DNA from: Pandoraea eparura
GTDB taxonomy: Bacteria; Pseudomonadota; Gammaproteobacteria; Burkholderiales; Burkholderiaceae
DNA: 64,000 nucleotides
Assembly (NCBI RefSeq): GCF_902459725.1
Contig: NZ_CABPSH010000007.1
Location: forward strand, 145,869 to 209,868
Direction: 5' to 3'
Part shown: one piece after another, positions 8,561-17,364 of the stretch
How the letters are laid out: each line of letters begins with the position of its first letter
Numbering within the stretch: position 1 is the first letter of the stretch
Made by a program: the position numbers and the translations under genes
The notes under the pieces: generated by a model
Database searches by the model: none
Told to the model about the DNA's origin: nothing
Seen by the model: only the letters and a program-made list of their open reading frames with translations

Positions 8561-9779
8561 ACGCAAGTTGCAGCCCCCTGTGCGCCGACGCATGCAGTCG
8601 GTGGTGCTTGCCGGGCTCTGGGCCGCCGCCTTGACGCTCGCGGGCCTGACCGTCGCGGCCTGGTGCTCGGCCCCGGCGCACGCGGCGCCGGCCATTGCGT
8701 CCGGCAGTGCGAAGACGGCGTCGTCGGCGCCGAGCCAGATGACTATCAAGGCGCCGCCCGGGATCGGGCGCGACGCCACGCCGGCCGAACTGAGCGCGTG
8801 GGACATTGATGTGCGCCCTGACTTCAAGGGTTTGCCCAAAGGGCAGGGATCTGTCGCGGACGGCCAGAAAGTGTACGACGCCCGCTGTGCGTCGTGTCAC
8901 GGCACGTTCGGCGAGAGCAACGAGGTATTCAACCCACTGGTGGGCGGCACCACGGCCGACGACATCAAGACCGGACACGTGGCGTCGCTGCGTGCGAACA
9001 ATCAGCCGGTGCGTACCACCTTCATGAAGGTCGACACGATCTCGACGATCTGGGATTACATCCGCCGCGCCATGCCGTGGAACGCGCCGCGGTCGCTCAA
9101 GCCCGACGAGGTGTACGCGGTCACCGCCTACCTTCTGAATCTCGCGGAGATTGTGCCGGCGGACTTCGTGCTCTCGGACAAGACCATCGGCGACGTGCAG
9201 AAATTGATGCCCAATCGCAACGGGATGACCCGTGCGCACGGCATGTGGCGCGTGGGCGACAAACCGGATACTCATAACAAGGCGTGTATGCAGGATTGTC
9301 CTGAGGCTGGTATCGTGACGTCCGCACTCCCTGCGTACGCCCGCGACGCACATGGAGATCTGGCCGCGCAGAATCGGATCATCGGTCCGGTGCGCGGTGT
9401 CGATACGAAGCTGCCGCCGCTGTCGGGCACTGCCGCGCAAAATGCGTCGGTGCGCAAGACGGCGGCCCTCGCCACGCTTGGCATGGCGAGTCCGGACGCG
9501 CCGGCCCAACCCGCCGCTGCGACGTCATCGGCAGCAACGCTTGCGGACAAGAACGGTTGCCTGGCCTGTCACGGCGTGACCGACAAGAAGATCGGACCCG
9601 CCTTCTCGGAGGTCGCCACCAAGTACCATGGGCAGTCGGATGCGGCTGAAAAACTGGTGGCGAAGATACGTGCCGGAGGCGCCGGCAACTGGGGCAGCAT
9701 GCCGATGCCGCCGCAGTCGCAGGTTGCCGAGACCGATGTCCGTACGATGGTCGACTGGATTCTTCGTGGTGCACATTGA
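8544..9779 (+). CDS. soxD: SoxD, dihaem cytochrome c subunit of sulfane dehydrogenase
   Basis: 411 residues with an N-terminal signal anchor/peptide (about 17-48). Two c-type haem sites are visible: CASCH (115-119) in the larger N-terminal domain and CLACH (339-343) in a small C-terminal domain, separated by an Ala/Pro-rich linker (about 300-332). A CMQDC pair at 248-252 could form a disulfide. SoxD accepts electrons from SoxC and passes them to small cytochromes. The C-terminal domain is strikingly similar to the free cytochrome encoded next at 9865-10194. Start ATG lies inside the end of soxC, indicating translational coupling. Confidence 0.94.
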   Translation: MSTSIERKLQPPVRRRMQSVVLAGLWAAALTLAGLTVAAWCSAPAHAAPAIASGSAKTASSAPSQMTIKAPPGIGRDATPAELSAWDIDVRPDFKGLPKGQGSVADGQKVYDARCASCHGTFGESNEVFNPLVGGTTADDIKTGHVASLRANNQPVRTTFMKVDTISTIWDYIRRAMPWNAPRSLKPDEVYAVTAYLLNLAEIVPADFVLSDKTIGDVQKLMPNRNGMTRAHGMWRVGDKPDTHNKACMQDCPEAGIVTSALPAYARDAHGDLAAQNRIIGPVRGVDTKLPPLSGTAAQNASVRKTAALATLGMASPDAPAQPAAATSSAATLADKNGCLACHGVTDKKIGPAFSEVATKYHGQSDAAEKLVAKIRAGGAGNWGSMPMPPQSQVAETDVRTMVDWILRGAH

Positions 9780-9864
9780 GCGGGCAGGGGGTTCGACGGA
9801 CGGGCCGACGTTTTCCCGGGCCGCCGCAGGACTCCCGTCCCCTACACAAATCGAAGGAGATACG

Positions 9865-10194
9865 ATGAAGAAGATGCTGATCGCTGCGGCCATGCTGGCC
9901 GGCACCTCGCTGGCGCATGCCGGAGTCGATGTCGCAGCGGCGACCAAGCTCGCGGCGGCCAATGCCTGTATGGGTTGCCACGCCGTCGACAAGAAGTTGG
10001 TGGGCCCGGCCTATCAGGAAGTCGCCGCCAAGTACAAGGGTGACAAGGGCGCGGTGGCCAAGCTGGTCAAGAAAGTGAAGGGCGGCGGTTCGGGCGTTTG
10101 GGGTCCGATCCCGATGCCGGCGCACCCGAACCTGTCGGATGCCGACGCCAAGATCCTCGTCGAGTGGGTTCTGGCCGGCGCCCCGTCGAAGTAA
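9865..10194 (+). CDS. Small periplasmic c551/c552-type cytochrome linked to Sox
   Basis: 109 residues: signal peptide ending AHA (about 19), one haem site CMGCH (about 36-40) and a Met ligand in IPMPAHP. Length and pattern fit a class I cytochrome c551/c552. It shares with the SoxD C-terminal domain the run CxxCH-x-DKK-(I/L)VGPA(F/Y)-EVA-KY and the later WG-x-PMP and W(V/I)L-GA elements, so it looks like a free copy of that domain. Placed between soxCD and soxYZ with its own AAGGAGA site, it is the probable electron acceptor that links SoxAX/SoxCD to the terminal oxidases. The longer frame from 9628 is rejected because the signal peptide starts at 9865. Confidence 0.88.
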   Translation: MKKMLIAAAMLAGTSLAHAGVDVAAATKLAAANACMGCHAVDKKLVGPAYQEVAAKYKGDKGAVAKLVKKVKGGGSGVWGPIPMPAHPNLSDADAKILVEWVLAGAPSK

Positions 10195-10329
10195 GACCGG
10201 GGCAGGGGGCTCGTCGTCAGGCCGCCAGTCAGTATCGGCGGCGGGTCAGGCGAGCGAACGGCGGCCGGTGTGTTGCGTGCTTATCGCACACTTCATACCG
10301 GCGGCCCTCAGAGAAGGAAACACACAGAG

Positions 10330-10797
10330 ATGAACCAACAGCGACGCGACATGCTGCGGTTTTCCGCGGTAATGGGACTGGCGGTAGCCGCCGGGCTGAT
10401 CAAGCCCGAAGAGGCGCGCGCGGCAGAGGCGCATTGGAACAAGGCGGCGTTCTCGACCCGGAGCGTGGCCGACACGGTCAAGGCCCTGGGCGGCACGGGC
10501 ACCAGCCCGAGCGATCTGGTCGTGCTGACCGCGCCCGACATCGCCGAGAACGGTGCCGTCGTGCCGGTGGCGGTGGCGAGCAAGGCGCCGAATACGCAGA
10601 TGATCGCGATTCTGATCGAGAAGAATCCGAATACGCTGGCGGCGTCGTTCCAGATTCCCGACGGCACCGAACCTGCGGTGACCACGCGTGTGAAGATGGG
10701 CCAGACCTCGAAGGTCTACGCGCTCGTCAAGGCGGACAACAAGTACCTCGTGGCCGAGAAGGAAATCAAGGTCACGCTGGGCGGCTGCGGCGGTTAA
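10330..10797 (+). CDS. soxY: SoxY, thiosulfate carrier subunit with C-terminal GGCGG arm
   Basis: 155 residues. A Tat-type leader (QQRRDMLRFSAVMGL) precedes the SoxY immunoglobulin-like fold. The protein ends with GGCGG, where C153 carries the sulfur substrate through the whole Sox cycle. SoxY partners SoxZ, encoded 31 bases downstream. The start at 10330 follows AGAAGGAAA; an upstream extension of the frame from 10270 lacks signal-peptide features. The 135-base gap before it contains GC-rich dyads but no clear promoter. Confidence 0.96.
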   Translation: MNQQRRDMLRFSAVMGLAVAAGLIKPEEARAAEAHWNKAAFSTRSVADTVKALGGTGTSPSDLVVLTAPDIAENGAVVPVAVASKAPNTQMIAILIEKNPNTLAASFQIPDGTEPAVTTRVKMGQTSKVYALVKADNKYLVAEKEIKVTLGGCGG

Positions 10798-10828
10798 GCG
10801 ACGCATCGTAGAACAGAGGAGCCACAAC

Positions 10829-11140
10829 ATGGGTAATCCGATGCGCATTCGCGCAACCGAGGCCGGCGGTGTCGTCGAGGTCAAGGTGCTGATGAGCCAC
10901 ATCATGGAAACCGGCCAGCGCAAGGACGCTTCCGGTAATATCGTCCCGGCACACTTCATCCAGAACGTCACGGTGACTTGCAACGGGAAGACGGTACTGT
11001 CGGCCGAATGGGGCCCGGCGGTCTCGAAAGATCCGTTCATGTCGTTCAAGTTCAAGGGCGCCAAGAAGGGCGACAAGGTCACGGTCATGTGGGTCGACAA
11101 CAAGGGCGATTCGCGCACCGACGAGGCGACTATCGCTTGA
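10829..11140 (+). CDS. soxZ: SoxZ, sulfur-carrier scaffold subunit
   Basis: 103 residues with no signal peptide, the expected size and pattern for SoxZ (begins MGNPMRIRA; contains VKVLMSHIMETG and FKGAKKGDKVTV). SoxZ has an Ig-like fold, binds SoxY and is carried to the periplasm with the Tat-exported SoxY. AGAGGAG precedes the ATG. No cysteine carrier residue is needed in SoxZ; the one Cys here lies in a strand. Confidence 0.95.
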   Translation: MGNPMRIRATEAGGVVEVKVLMSHIMETGQRKDASGNIVPAHFIQNVTVTCNGKTVLSAEWGPAVSKDPFMSFKFKGAKKGDKVTVMWVDNKGDSRTDEATIA

Positions 11141-11306
11141 CGGGGCGCATGTCGGCCGGCGTGCGGCGGCGAGCCACAAGCGCTGCCATGCGCGTTCGGC
11201 CGGGTGGGACGGCGTGATGAAACATCCGCGCCGCGCGGTGTGCAAGCACGAGCGCTGCTGGGGAGATCCCGGTTGCGCGAACCAACCCCACGAAGAGGAG
11301 ATCGAG

Positions 11307-12182
11307 ATGAACGAGGCGCAACATAGCGCACGGGCGAGCCAACGAATGAGCACGGCAGGACGCGCAGCGTGGCTGCGGCGGACCGTGCTCGGTGGCATGC
11401 TCGTCATCGCGGGGGTCAGTGCCCCCGCATTCGCAGCGGAAAGCTCGACGGCAGAGGCCATTGCGCAATACCGCGAGATGCTCGCCGACGGCAATCCGGC
11501 AGAACTCGTCGAGATGCGCGGCGAGGAACTCTGGAAGACACCACGCGGCCCGAACAACGTATCGATGGCGCAGTGCGACCTCGGGCTTGGCGCGGGTGTC
11601 GTCAAGAACGCCTATGCGCAACTGCCGCGCTACTTCGCCGACACGAAGCGCGTGCTCGATGCCGAGTCGCGCATCGTCGAGTGCATGGTGCATCTGCAGG
11701 GTTTCAAGCGCGCGGACGTCATCAAGCAGCCATTTTCCAAGCAAGGGCAGGATCCGACCGATCTCGAAGCGCTGACCGCCTATGTAGCGGGTCAATCGCG
11801 CGGCGCCATCATTCACGTGTCGCAGGTGCACAAGGAAGAGAAGGACGCTTACGCGCGCGGTCAGAAGATTTTCTATTACCGTTCCGGTCCGTACGATTTC
11901 TCGTGCGCGTCGTGCCATGGGGCGGATGACAAGCGCATTCGACTTCAGGATCTGCCGAACCTGACCAAGCCCGCGGCGGCGCGACAGGCGTTTGCGACGT
12001 GGCCGGGCTATCGTGTCTCGCAGGGTGCGCTGCGTACGATGCAGTGGCGGATGAACGACTGCTTCCGCCAGCAGCGCATGCCGGTGCTGAATTACGGCTC
12101 GCAGGCGTCCATTGACCTGATTACCTTCCTCGGCGTGATGGCCAATGGCGGCAAGATGGACGCCCCTGGCCTGAAGCGCTGA
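11307..12182 (+). CDS. soxA: SoxA, L-cysteine S-thiosulfotransferase cytochrome subunit (single-haem type)
   Basis: 291 residues with a signal peptide ending AFA (about 43). One CxxCH haem site, CASCH (200-204), and the catalytic cysteine that ligates that haem, C252 in NDCFRQQRMP. In dihaem SoxA a second CxxCH lies in the N-terminal domain; here only C90 and C126 remain there, consistent with the structural disulfide found in single-haem SoxA. SoxAX attaches thiosulfate to the SoxY cysteine. The ATG at 11307 follows GAAGAGGAG. SoxX follows 19 bases downstream, and a 166-base gap separates it from soxZ. Confidence 0.95.
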   Translation: MNEAQHSARASQRMSTAGRAAWLRRTVLGGMLVIAGVSAPAFAAESSTAEAIAQYREMLADGNPAELVEMRGEELWKTPRGPNNVSMAQCDLGLGAGVVKNAYAQLPRYFADTKRVLDAESRIVECMVHLQGFKRADVIKQPFSKQGQDPTDLEALTAYVAGQSRGAIIHVSQVHKEEKDAYARGQKIFYYRSGPYDFSCASCHGADDKRIRLQDLPNLTKPAAARQAFATWPGYRVSQGALRTMQWRMNDCFRQQRMPVLNYGSQASIDLITFLGVMANGGKMDAPGLKR

Positions 12183-12201
12183 CCGATTGCGAGGCACACC
12201 C

Positions 12202-12852
12202 ATGAAATCATTCGCATTGCGCGCGACGGGCGTCGCGCTGGCAGCGGCCGGGGCACTCGTCGTCGGCACGGCCTTCGCGCAGGACGAGAGTCCGAAGCTG
12301 GTGAGCGGCACGACCGACGCGGCCGTCGTGCAGGAGTTGCGCGATTCGTTCCGCGCGTCGGGCATCGCGCAGCTTGACCGCATCGATCAGAGCGAACTGC
12401 AGAAGCTGTGCACGCAGTATGCGACCAAGCCGATGCCGGCGAAGGTGGCGCAGCGTCTGCAAAAAGCCGAGATGGCGAAGGTCAAGGCACCGGCTGACGG
12501 CCAATATCTTGGTGACTGGAAGGAAGGCGAGAAAGTGGCCCAGAACGGACGTGGCCTGCAGTTCACCGACAAGGCCGATACCGTCAATGGCGGCAACTGC
12601 TACGCGTGCCACCAGTTGACCAAGAGCGAAATCTCGTTCGGCAACATCGGCCCATCGCTGTATCACTACGGCAAGCTGCGCGGCGATTCGCCCGAAGTGG
12701 TCAAGTACACATGGGCGAAGGTCTACGACTCGCACAGCTACGCGGCTTGTTCGAACATGCCGCGGTTTGGTGCGGCGGGCATTTTGACGGAGAAACAGTT
12801 GAAGGACGTCATGGCGTTGCTGCTCGACCCCGCGTCTCCCGTCAACCAGTAA
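12202..12852 (+). CDS. soxX: SoxX, cytochrome subunit of SoxAX
   Basis: 216 residues with a signal peptide ending AFAQ (about 27). One haem site CYACH (133-137) and a likely distal ligand M186 in SNMPRFG. The N-terminal extension of about 80 residues before the haem domain, including C70, makes it longer than the Paracoccus form and resembles the longer SoxX versions seen in several beta-proteobacteria. SoxX takes the electrons released when SoxA conjugates thiosulfate to SoxY. It is the last gene before a small hairpin at 12857-12871. Confidence 0.93.
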   Translation: MKSFALRATGVALAAAGALVVGTAFAQDESPKLVSGTTDAAVVQELRDSFRASGIAQLDRIDQSELQKLCTQYATKPMPAKVAQRLQKAEMAKVKAPADGQYLGDWKEGEKVAQNGRGLQFTDKADTVNGGNCYACHQLTKSEISFGNIGPSLYHYGKLRGDSPEVVKYTWAKVYDSHSYAACSNMPRFGAAGILTEKQLKDVMALLLDPASPVNQ

Positions 12853-12856
12853 GCCA

Positions 12857-12871
12857 CCGCCGTTCCGGCGG
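12857..12871 (+). terminator. Short hairpin after soxX
   Basis: CCGCCG-TTC-CGGCGG directly after the soxX stop: a six-pair GC stem with a three-base loop and no T tract. It could be a weak terminator, an attenuator before soxW, or a messenger 3'-end stabiliser. Confidence 0.35.
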
Positions 12872-13079
12872 GGGACCCGAGATCAGTGCGATCGACGGTC
12901 GCCGCCGGCTTCCGGAGTGTTGCATGACATCCCCGAATTTTCCGATTCGAGCAGCTGATCGTCGCCGACCGTCGCGATGCTCGCACTCGCATGCGGGGTG
13001 GCGAGGTGGGCGTGGGCTCGCGTTTGTCGCTGACTCGCCCGTTGCTCGAATGACTTTATGGAAAGTGGGGGCGCACGTG

Positions 13080-13658
13080 ATGCGGCGTTTGTTGGGCGCT
13101 GTTTTTGGGGCCTGCGGCGTGTGTCGAACGCACTATGTTGCACGACGAGGCGGCATTGACTGGCTCGGGCGTTTGAAAGCGGTCATGGGCACGGCGTTAG
13201 CCGTGGGGGCGGTGGCTTTCGGCACATCGGCGCACGCGCTTGAGGTCGGCGACACGGTCACGCTGCCGTCACTCACGCTGCTCGATGGCAAGACGCTGCC
13301 CGCAAGCGCATTCAAGGGCCGCACGGTCATCGTCGAGTACTGGGCATCGTGGTGCCCGTTCTGCGCGCAGCAGAATCCGCATGTGCAGAAGCTTTACGAG
13401 GCCACCCGCGGCAAGCCGATCCAGATCGTCACGCTATCGATCGACAAGAAACCGCAGGAAGCCATCGACTACCTCAAGACGCATGGCTACACGTTTCCGG
13501 CGGGTATGGAAACGGACGCCTGGCGGGCGGTGCTGGGCAAGCGTCGCGGGTTGCCGGAGTTGTATGTGATTGGCCGCAACGGCAAAGTGCTGCGCAAGGA
13601 AGTCGGCGAGATGTTCGGCGAGGACGTGGCGGCGCTGGCGGATTACGCGGGAAAGTGA
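13080..13658 (+). CDS. soxW: SoxW/TlpA-type periplasmic thioredoxin
   Basis: About 192 residues from the ATG at 13080. A hydrophobic helix ending SAHA, then a thioredoxin-like AhpC/TSA-type fold with active site WASWCPFCAQQ and a cis-Pro region LPELYVIG. SoxW is thought to keep the SoxY carrier cysteine reduced, fed by a membrane CcdA/SoxV-type transporter that is not in this window. The start is uncertain: 13050, 13080 (preceded by GTGGGGG) and 13185 (shortest, just before the signal helix) are all in frame; 13080 leaves an odd Cys-containing n-region, so 13185 remains a serious alternative. Confidence 0.83.
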   Translation: MRRLLGAVFGACGVCRTHYVARRGGIDWLGRLKAVMGTALAVGAVAFGTSAHALEVGDTVTLPSLTLLDGKTLPASAFKGRTVIVEYWASWCPFCAQQNPHVQKLYEATRGKPIQIVTLSIDKKPQEAIDYLKTHGYTFPAGMETDAWRAVLGKRRGLPELYVIGRNGKVLRKEVGEMFGEDVAALADYAGK

Positions 13659-13853
13659 CCCGGTGATCAGGTGCCCCGGTGCCTCGGTGAATCGGCGCGA
13701 CGAGACGGAAGATGATTGTTGCCGAATCAACGCGGGACGGTCGCTGCGGCACCGTGTCGGTGGTTGACTGGTGCGGTACGAGCTGACGGGTACGGATGCA
13801 TTGGCTAACGACAAAGCAGGCGCGCCGCACGACGTGTGCGTCACGGAGACGAA

Positions 13854-15563
13854 ATGAATCGACGCGAGTTCATGCAGGTGTTGGCGGTGGCGGCGGCAGG
13901 CGGGATGGCGTTGTCGCATCAGGAGATGGCAGCGGCAAAGGCGGCAGACGTGTTCTACGACCTGCCGAAATTCGGCAATGTGCATCTGCTGCATTTCACT
14001 GACTGCCATGCGCAGTTGCTGCCGATGTACTTCCGCGAGCCGAGCGTCAATCTGGGGATTGGCGACCAGGCCAACAAGCCGCCTCATCTGGTGGGCGAGG
14101 CGTTTCTGAAGGCATATGGGCTGCGTCCGGGCACGCCTGACGCGTATGCGTTCACGTATCTCGACTTCGCCGCAGCGGCGCGCACGTACGGTAAGGTCGG
14201 CGGGTTTGCGCACCTTGCGACGCTGGTCAAGCGCATGAAGGCGTCGCGCCCCGGCGCGCTGCTGCTGGACGGCGGCGACACGTGGCAAGGGTCCGGCACG
14301 TCGATGTGGACGAAGGGCCAGGACATGGTCGACGCTACGCTGGCGCTCGGTGTCAACGTGATGACGGCGCACTGGGAATTCACGTATGGGGCGGATCGCG
14401 TGAAGTCCGTCGTCGAGGAGCAGCTCAAGGGCAAGATCGACTTCGTCGCGCAGAACGTGCAGACGAATGACTTCGGCGACCCGGTGTTCGCGCCGTACAC
14501 GATCAAGACGATGAACGGGGTGCCGGTGGCGATCATCGGGCAGGCGTTCCCCTACACGCCGATTGCGAACCCGCGTTACTTCGTGCCGGACTGGACGTTC
14601 GGCATTCAGGAGGAGCGTCTGCAGTCGATGGTCGACGAGGTGCGCGGCAAGGGGGCGCAGGTCGTGGTTGTGTTGTCGCACAACGGGATGGACGTCGATC
14701 TGAAGCTGGCGTCGCGCGTGCGGGGTATCGATGCGATTCTGGGCGGTCATACGCACGACGGGGTGCCCAAGCCTGTCATCGTGGAGAATGCTGGCGGCAA
14801 GACGCTTGTGACGAATGCCGGGTCGAACGGCAAGTTCCTGGCGGTGCTGGACTTCGACGTGAAGGGCGGCAAGCCGGTGGACTTCCGTTACAAGCTGCTT
14901 CCGGTGTTCTCCAATTTGCTTCCGGCCGACGCGCCGATGCAGGCGCTCATCGAGCGCGTGCGTGCACCGTTTGCGGCGAAGCTGGCGGAACCGCTGGCGG
15001 TGACGGAGGGCGTGTTGTATCGGCGAGGCAACTTCAACGGGACGTTCGACCAGTTGCTGCTCGATGCGGTGATGGCGGAAAAGGATGCTGAGATTGGCTT
15101 TTCGCCGGGATTCCGTTGGGGGACGTCGCTACTGCCGGGGCAGACGATCACGATGGAGCAGTTGCTCGATCAGACGGCGATTACCTATCCGTACACGACG
15201 CTCACCCCGATGACGGGCGAGACGATCAAGACGGTGCTCGAGGATGTGGCGGACAACCTGTTCAACCCGGATCCGTATTACCAGCAGGGCGGAGACATGG
15301 TGCGCGTGGGCGGCATGGACTACGCGATCGACCCGATGGCGCCGATGGGGCAGCGCATTACGGAGATGCGTCTGAACGGCAAACTGATCGAGGCGGGCAA
15401 GACGTACAAGGTGGCCGGCTGGGCGCCGGTGGCCGAAGGGGTCCAGGGCGAGCCGGTATGGGATGTGGTGGCGCGGTATCTGCGCGCGCAGAAGACGGTG
15501 GTGGCAAAAGCGCCGAAAGTCCCGAAGGTGCAGGGCATGTCGGGTAGCGGCGGCTTGGCGTAG
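13854..15563 (+). CDS. soxB: SoxB, S-sulfosulfanyl-L-cysteine sulfohydrolase
   Basis: 569 residues. A Tat-like leader (NRREFMQVLAVAAAGG) is followed by a metallophosphoesterase/5'-nucleotidase fold: HFTDCHAQ with D50 and H52, DGGDTWQG with D142, the HWEFTYG region (H173), SHNGMDVD and GGHTHD, which together supply the dimanganese centre. The C-terminal 5'-nucleotidase domain begins about 390. SoxB hydrolyses the terminal sulfone from SoxY as sulfate. ACGGAGAC precedes the ATG at 13854; the in-frame ATG 18 bases earlier is less likely. It ends ten bases from the convergent ligase-like gene with no visible terminator. Confidence 0.96.
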   Translation: MNRREFMQVLAVAAAGGMALSHQEMAAAKAADVFYDLPKFGNVHLLHFTDCHAQLLPMYFREPSVNLGIGDQANKPPHLVGEAFLKAYGLRPGTPDAYAFTYLDFAAAARTYGKVGGFAHLATLVKRMKASRPGALLLDGGDTWQGSGTSMWTKGQDMVDATLALGVNVMTAHWEFTYGADRVKSVVEEQLKGKIDFVAQNVQTNDFGDPVFAPYTIKTMNGVPVAIIGQAFPYTPIANPRYFVPDWTFGIQEERLQSMVDEVRGKGAQVVVVLSHNGMDVDLKLASRVRGIDAILGGHTHDGVPKPVIVENAGGKTLVTNAGSNGKFLAVLDFDVKGGKPVDFRYKLLPVFSNLLPADAPMQALIERVRAPFAAKLAEPLAVTEGVLYRRGNFNGTFDQLLLDAVMAEKDAEIGFSPGFRWGTSLLPGQTITMEQLLDQTAITYPYTTLTPMTGETIKTVLEDVADNLFNPDPYYQQGGDMVRVGGMDYAIDPMAPMGQRITEMRLNGKLIEAGKTYKVAGWAPVAEGVQGEPVWDVVARYLRAQKTVVAKAPKVPKVQGMSGSGGLA

Positions 15564-15573
15564 CGGCCGATGC

Positions 15574-16869
15574 TCAGTTCGGTCGCGCGGAGATCGGGAT
15601 ATTTTCGGTGACCCGCGCGGGTGCGAGCCCGGCTAATACCGCTAGTATGCCGGCGTAGACCGATGCGGTCAGTTTTAGCGTAAACGTATCGACGGTCAGT
15701 CCGAATACGAAGAAGCTTAAGACGAATATCAGTCCCATGAGCGCGGTGCGCCGATCGACGGGTGCCGAGGCATGGCGGTGGCGCCAGAACATGAGCCATG
15801 GCACGAGATATAGCCCGAGTGAGGCGAACAATCCGAGGATGCCATAGTCGACGGCATACGCGATGATCTGGTTGTGCGTTTCGCCCCTTCCTAGTTGTGC
15901 CGCATGCGGGGTCAGAATGTCTTCCTGCGCCAATGGTGCCATGGCATGTTTATAGCCATTCGCGCCCAGTCCGACCCATGGGTGTTCCGTGAAAAGCATG
16001 ACGCCTGCCTGATACAGTTTAAGTCGAACACCCACCGAGGTGTCGTCGTCTCCGTGCTTCATGGCACTAAGTTCGGTGCCGATTTCGTCAAAGCGCGACA
16101 TTACGATTGGCGCGTATTTCATCGGAAGCGAGATGAAGATGATGGCTGCGATGAGGGCGGCAAATTTGGTCACCCATGGGCGCTTGTGCATACCGACACC
16201 GATCAGCACAAGGGCGATTAGTGGAAGCGCGACCCACCCGCCGCGCGACCCACCCGCCAGCGAGGCGTAGCCGGCACATGCCGCGCCTAGAATTTTAAGT
16301 CCAAGTATTGGGCGGTTGTCACGTGCGAGCCAGTGAATCGACATTAGGGAGAGCACAAACAGAATCGTCGCGATGTCGCCAAAATGGATCGGATTCAGGA
16401 AAGTGCTGCCGATACGGCCGCCACCCCAATCGTATGGTGCGACAACGGTGACTGCCGCGGCACTGATTCCACCGACTGCGAACGACAGTCCTGTCCAGGG
16501 CGCGATCTCAAGACGCCTCGTGCGTAAAATTAGAAAAATCGGGATTGCCATAAGAAAGCGAGACGCAGAGTCAAGCGTGCTGGCGACAAGCTGGTCGTGC
16601 CACACCTCGACGAGCAAAATGGCGGCGATTGGCGCCGCCATGGCGTAACAGAACGTGCGAACACTCGTTTCCCGAATACTTAACATGACGGCATCGCGAT
16701 AGGCCCGCTGAAAGCACAGGCATAGGGCGATGAGGGATGCTACGATTATGAGGGTATTGGCAGCGCGGGGGATTGCCAATGATGCCGCAGGGAATGCGGC
16801 GATCAGCAGGTTGGGCACCCGGTGTAAGGGATGCATTGCGGGGGCGGCGCTGCTGTTGACATTCGGCAT
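15574..16869 (-). CDS. O-antigen ligase/polymerase family membrane protein (WaaL-like)
   Basis: About 431 residues with roughly ten to twelve hydrophobic segments and a large periplasmic loop (about 270-350) containing GVRLKLYQAGV and HPWVGLGANGYKHA, the Wzy_C/WaaL family core, followed by THNQIIAYAVDYG. Such proteins attach polymerised O-antigen to lipid A-core, or polymerise the repeat units. Because the neighbouring operon already contains a Wzy candidate, ligase is the better guess. Start choice is weak: GTG 16962, ATG 16869 and ATG 16836 are all in frame and none has a good ribosome site. It is convergent with soxB and marks the beginning of the A/T-richer region. Confidence 0.82.
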   Translation of the reverse strand: MPNVNSSAAPAMHPLHRVPNLLIAAFPAASLAIPRAANTLIIVASLIALCLCFQRAYRDAVMLSIRETSVRTFCYAMAAPIAAILLVEVWHDQLVASTLDSASRFLMAIPIFLILRTRRLEIAPWTGLSFAVGGISAAAVTVVAPYDWGGGRIGSTFLNPIHFGDIATILFVLSLMSIHWLARDNRPILGLKILGAACAGYASLAGGSRGGWVALPLIALVLIGVGMHKRPWVTKFAALIAAIIFISLPMKYAPIVMSRFDEIGTELSAMKHGDDDTSVGVRLKLYQAGVMLFTEHPWVGLGANGYKHAMAPLAQEDILTPHAAQLGRGETHNQIIAYAVDYGILGLFASLGLYLVPWLMFWRHRHASAPVDRRTALMGLIFVLSFFVFGLTVDTFTLKLTASVYAGILAVLAGLAPARVTENIPISARPN

Positions 16870-17288
16870 ACGTATGGACTGAAATTTGCTTACGGATCCA
16901 ACACAGGCACCACGACCGCAGCGGCCGATGCGCAGGGAAGTGCTGATTCGGGGGCGGGTCACTTGCCGTTAGGTGCGTAATAATACGCCATTCGATATGT
17001 CATTCCGAGCGGACAGCACGCTAAGGCCGAGGAGCGAAGCTGAGGTTTTGCTGCGAATTTTGGGCGTATCCGCCCGGTGGGTGGGACTCGCGCCCCCTCG
17101 TTTCAGGTAGGGGTAGCCTGGTTAAATGTAATAAATACGTAACAGTCGTTGCAACAAGTGAAAAGGCGGCTTCTGCCGGTTAGCGGTCGAGCAAACCGTT
17201 ATGTTGCATATGTCGCGTCGATACGACGATTTCTTCGGAGGACAGGGCCTGGTCACGGCCTGATGGGCTATAATCGCAAGCGTTTTGG
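16870..17288. other. Intergenic gap between ligase-like gene and tRNA-Ala
   Basis: About 420 bases (325 if the ligase starts at its GTG). No gene is supported; short frames on both strands look random. It contains the -10 box of the tRNA (17269-17274) and a T/A-richer stretch around 17120-17160. Confidence 0.5.
17269..17274 (+). promoter_or_regulatory. -10 box of the tRNA-Ala gene
   Basis: A perfect TATAAT lies 14 bases before the first base of the tRNA, placing the start point about 7-8 bases upstream of the mature 5' end. No convincing -35 box is seen at the normal distance. Confidence 0.55.
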
Positions 17289-17364
<76 letters not shown>

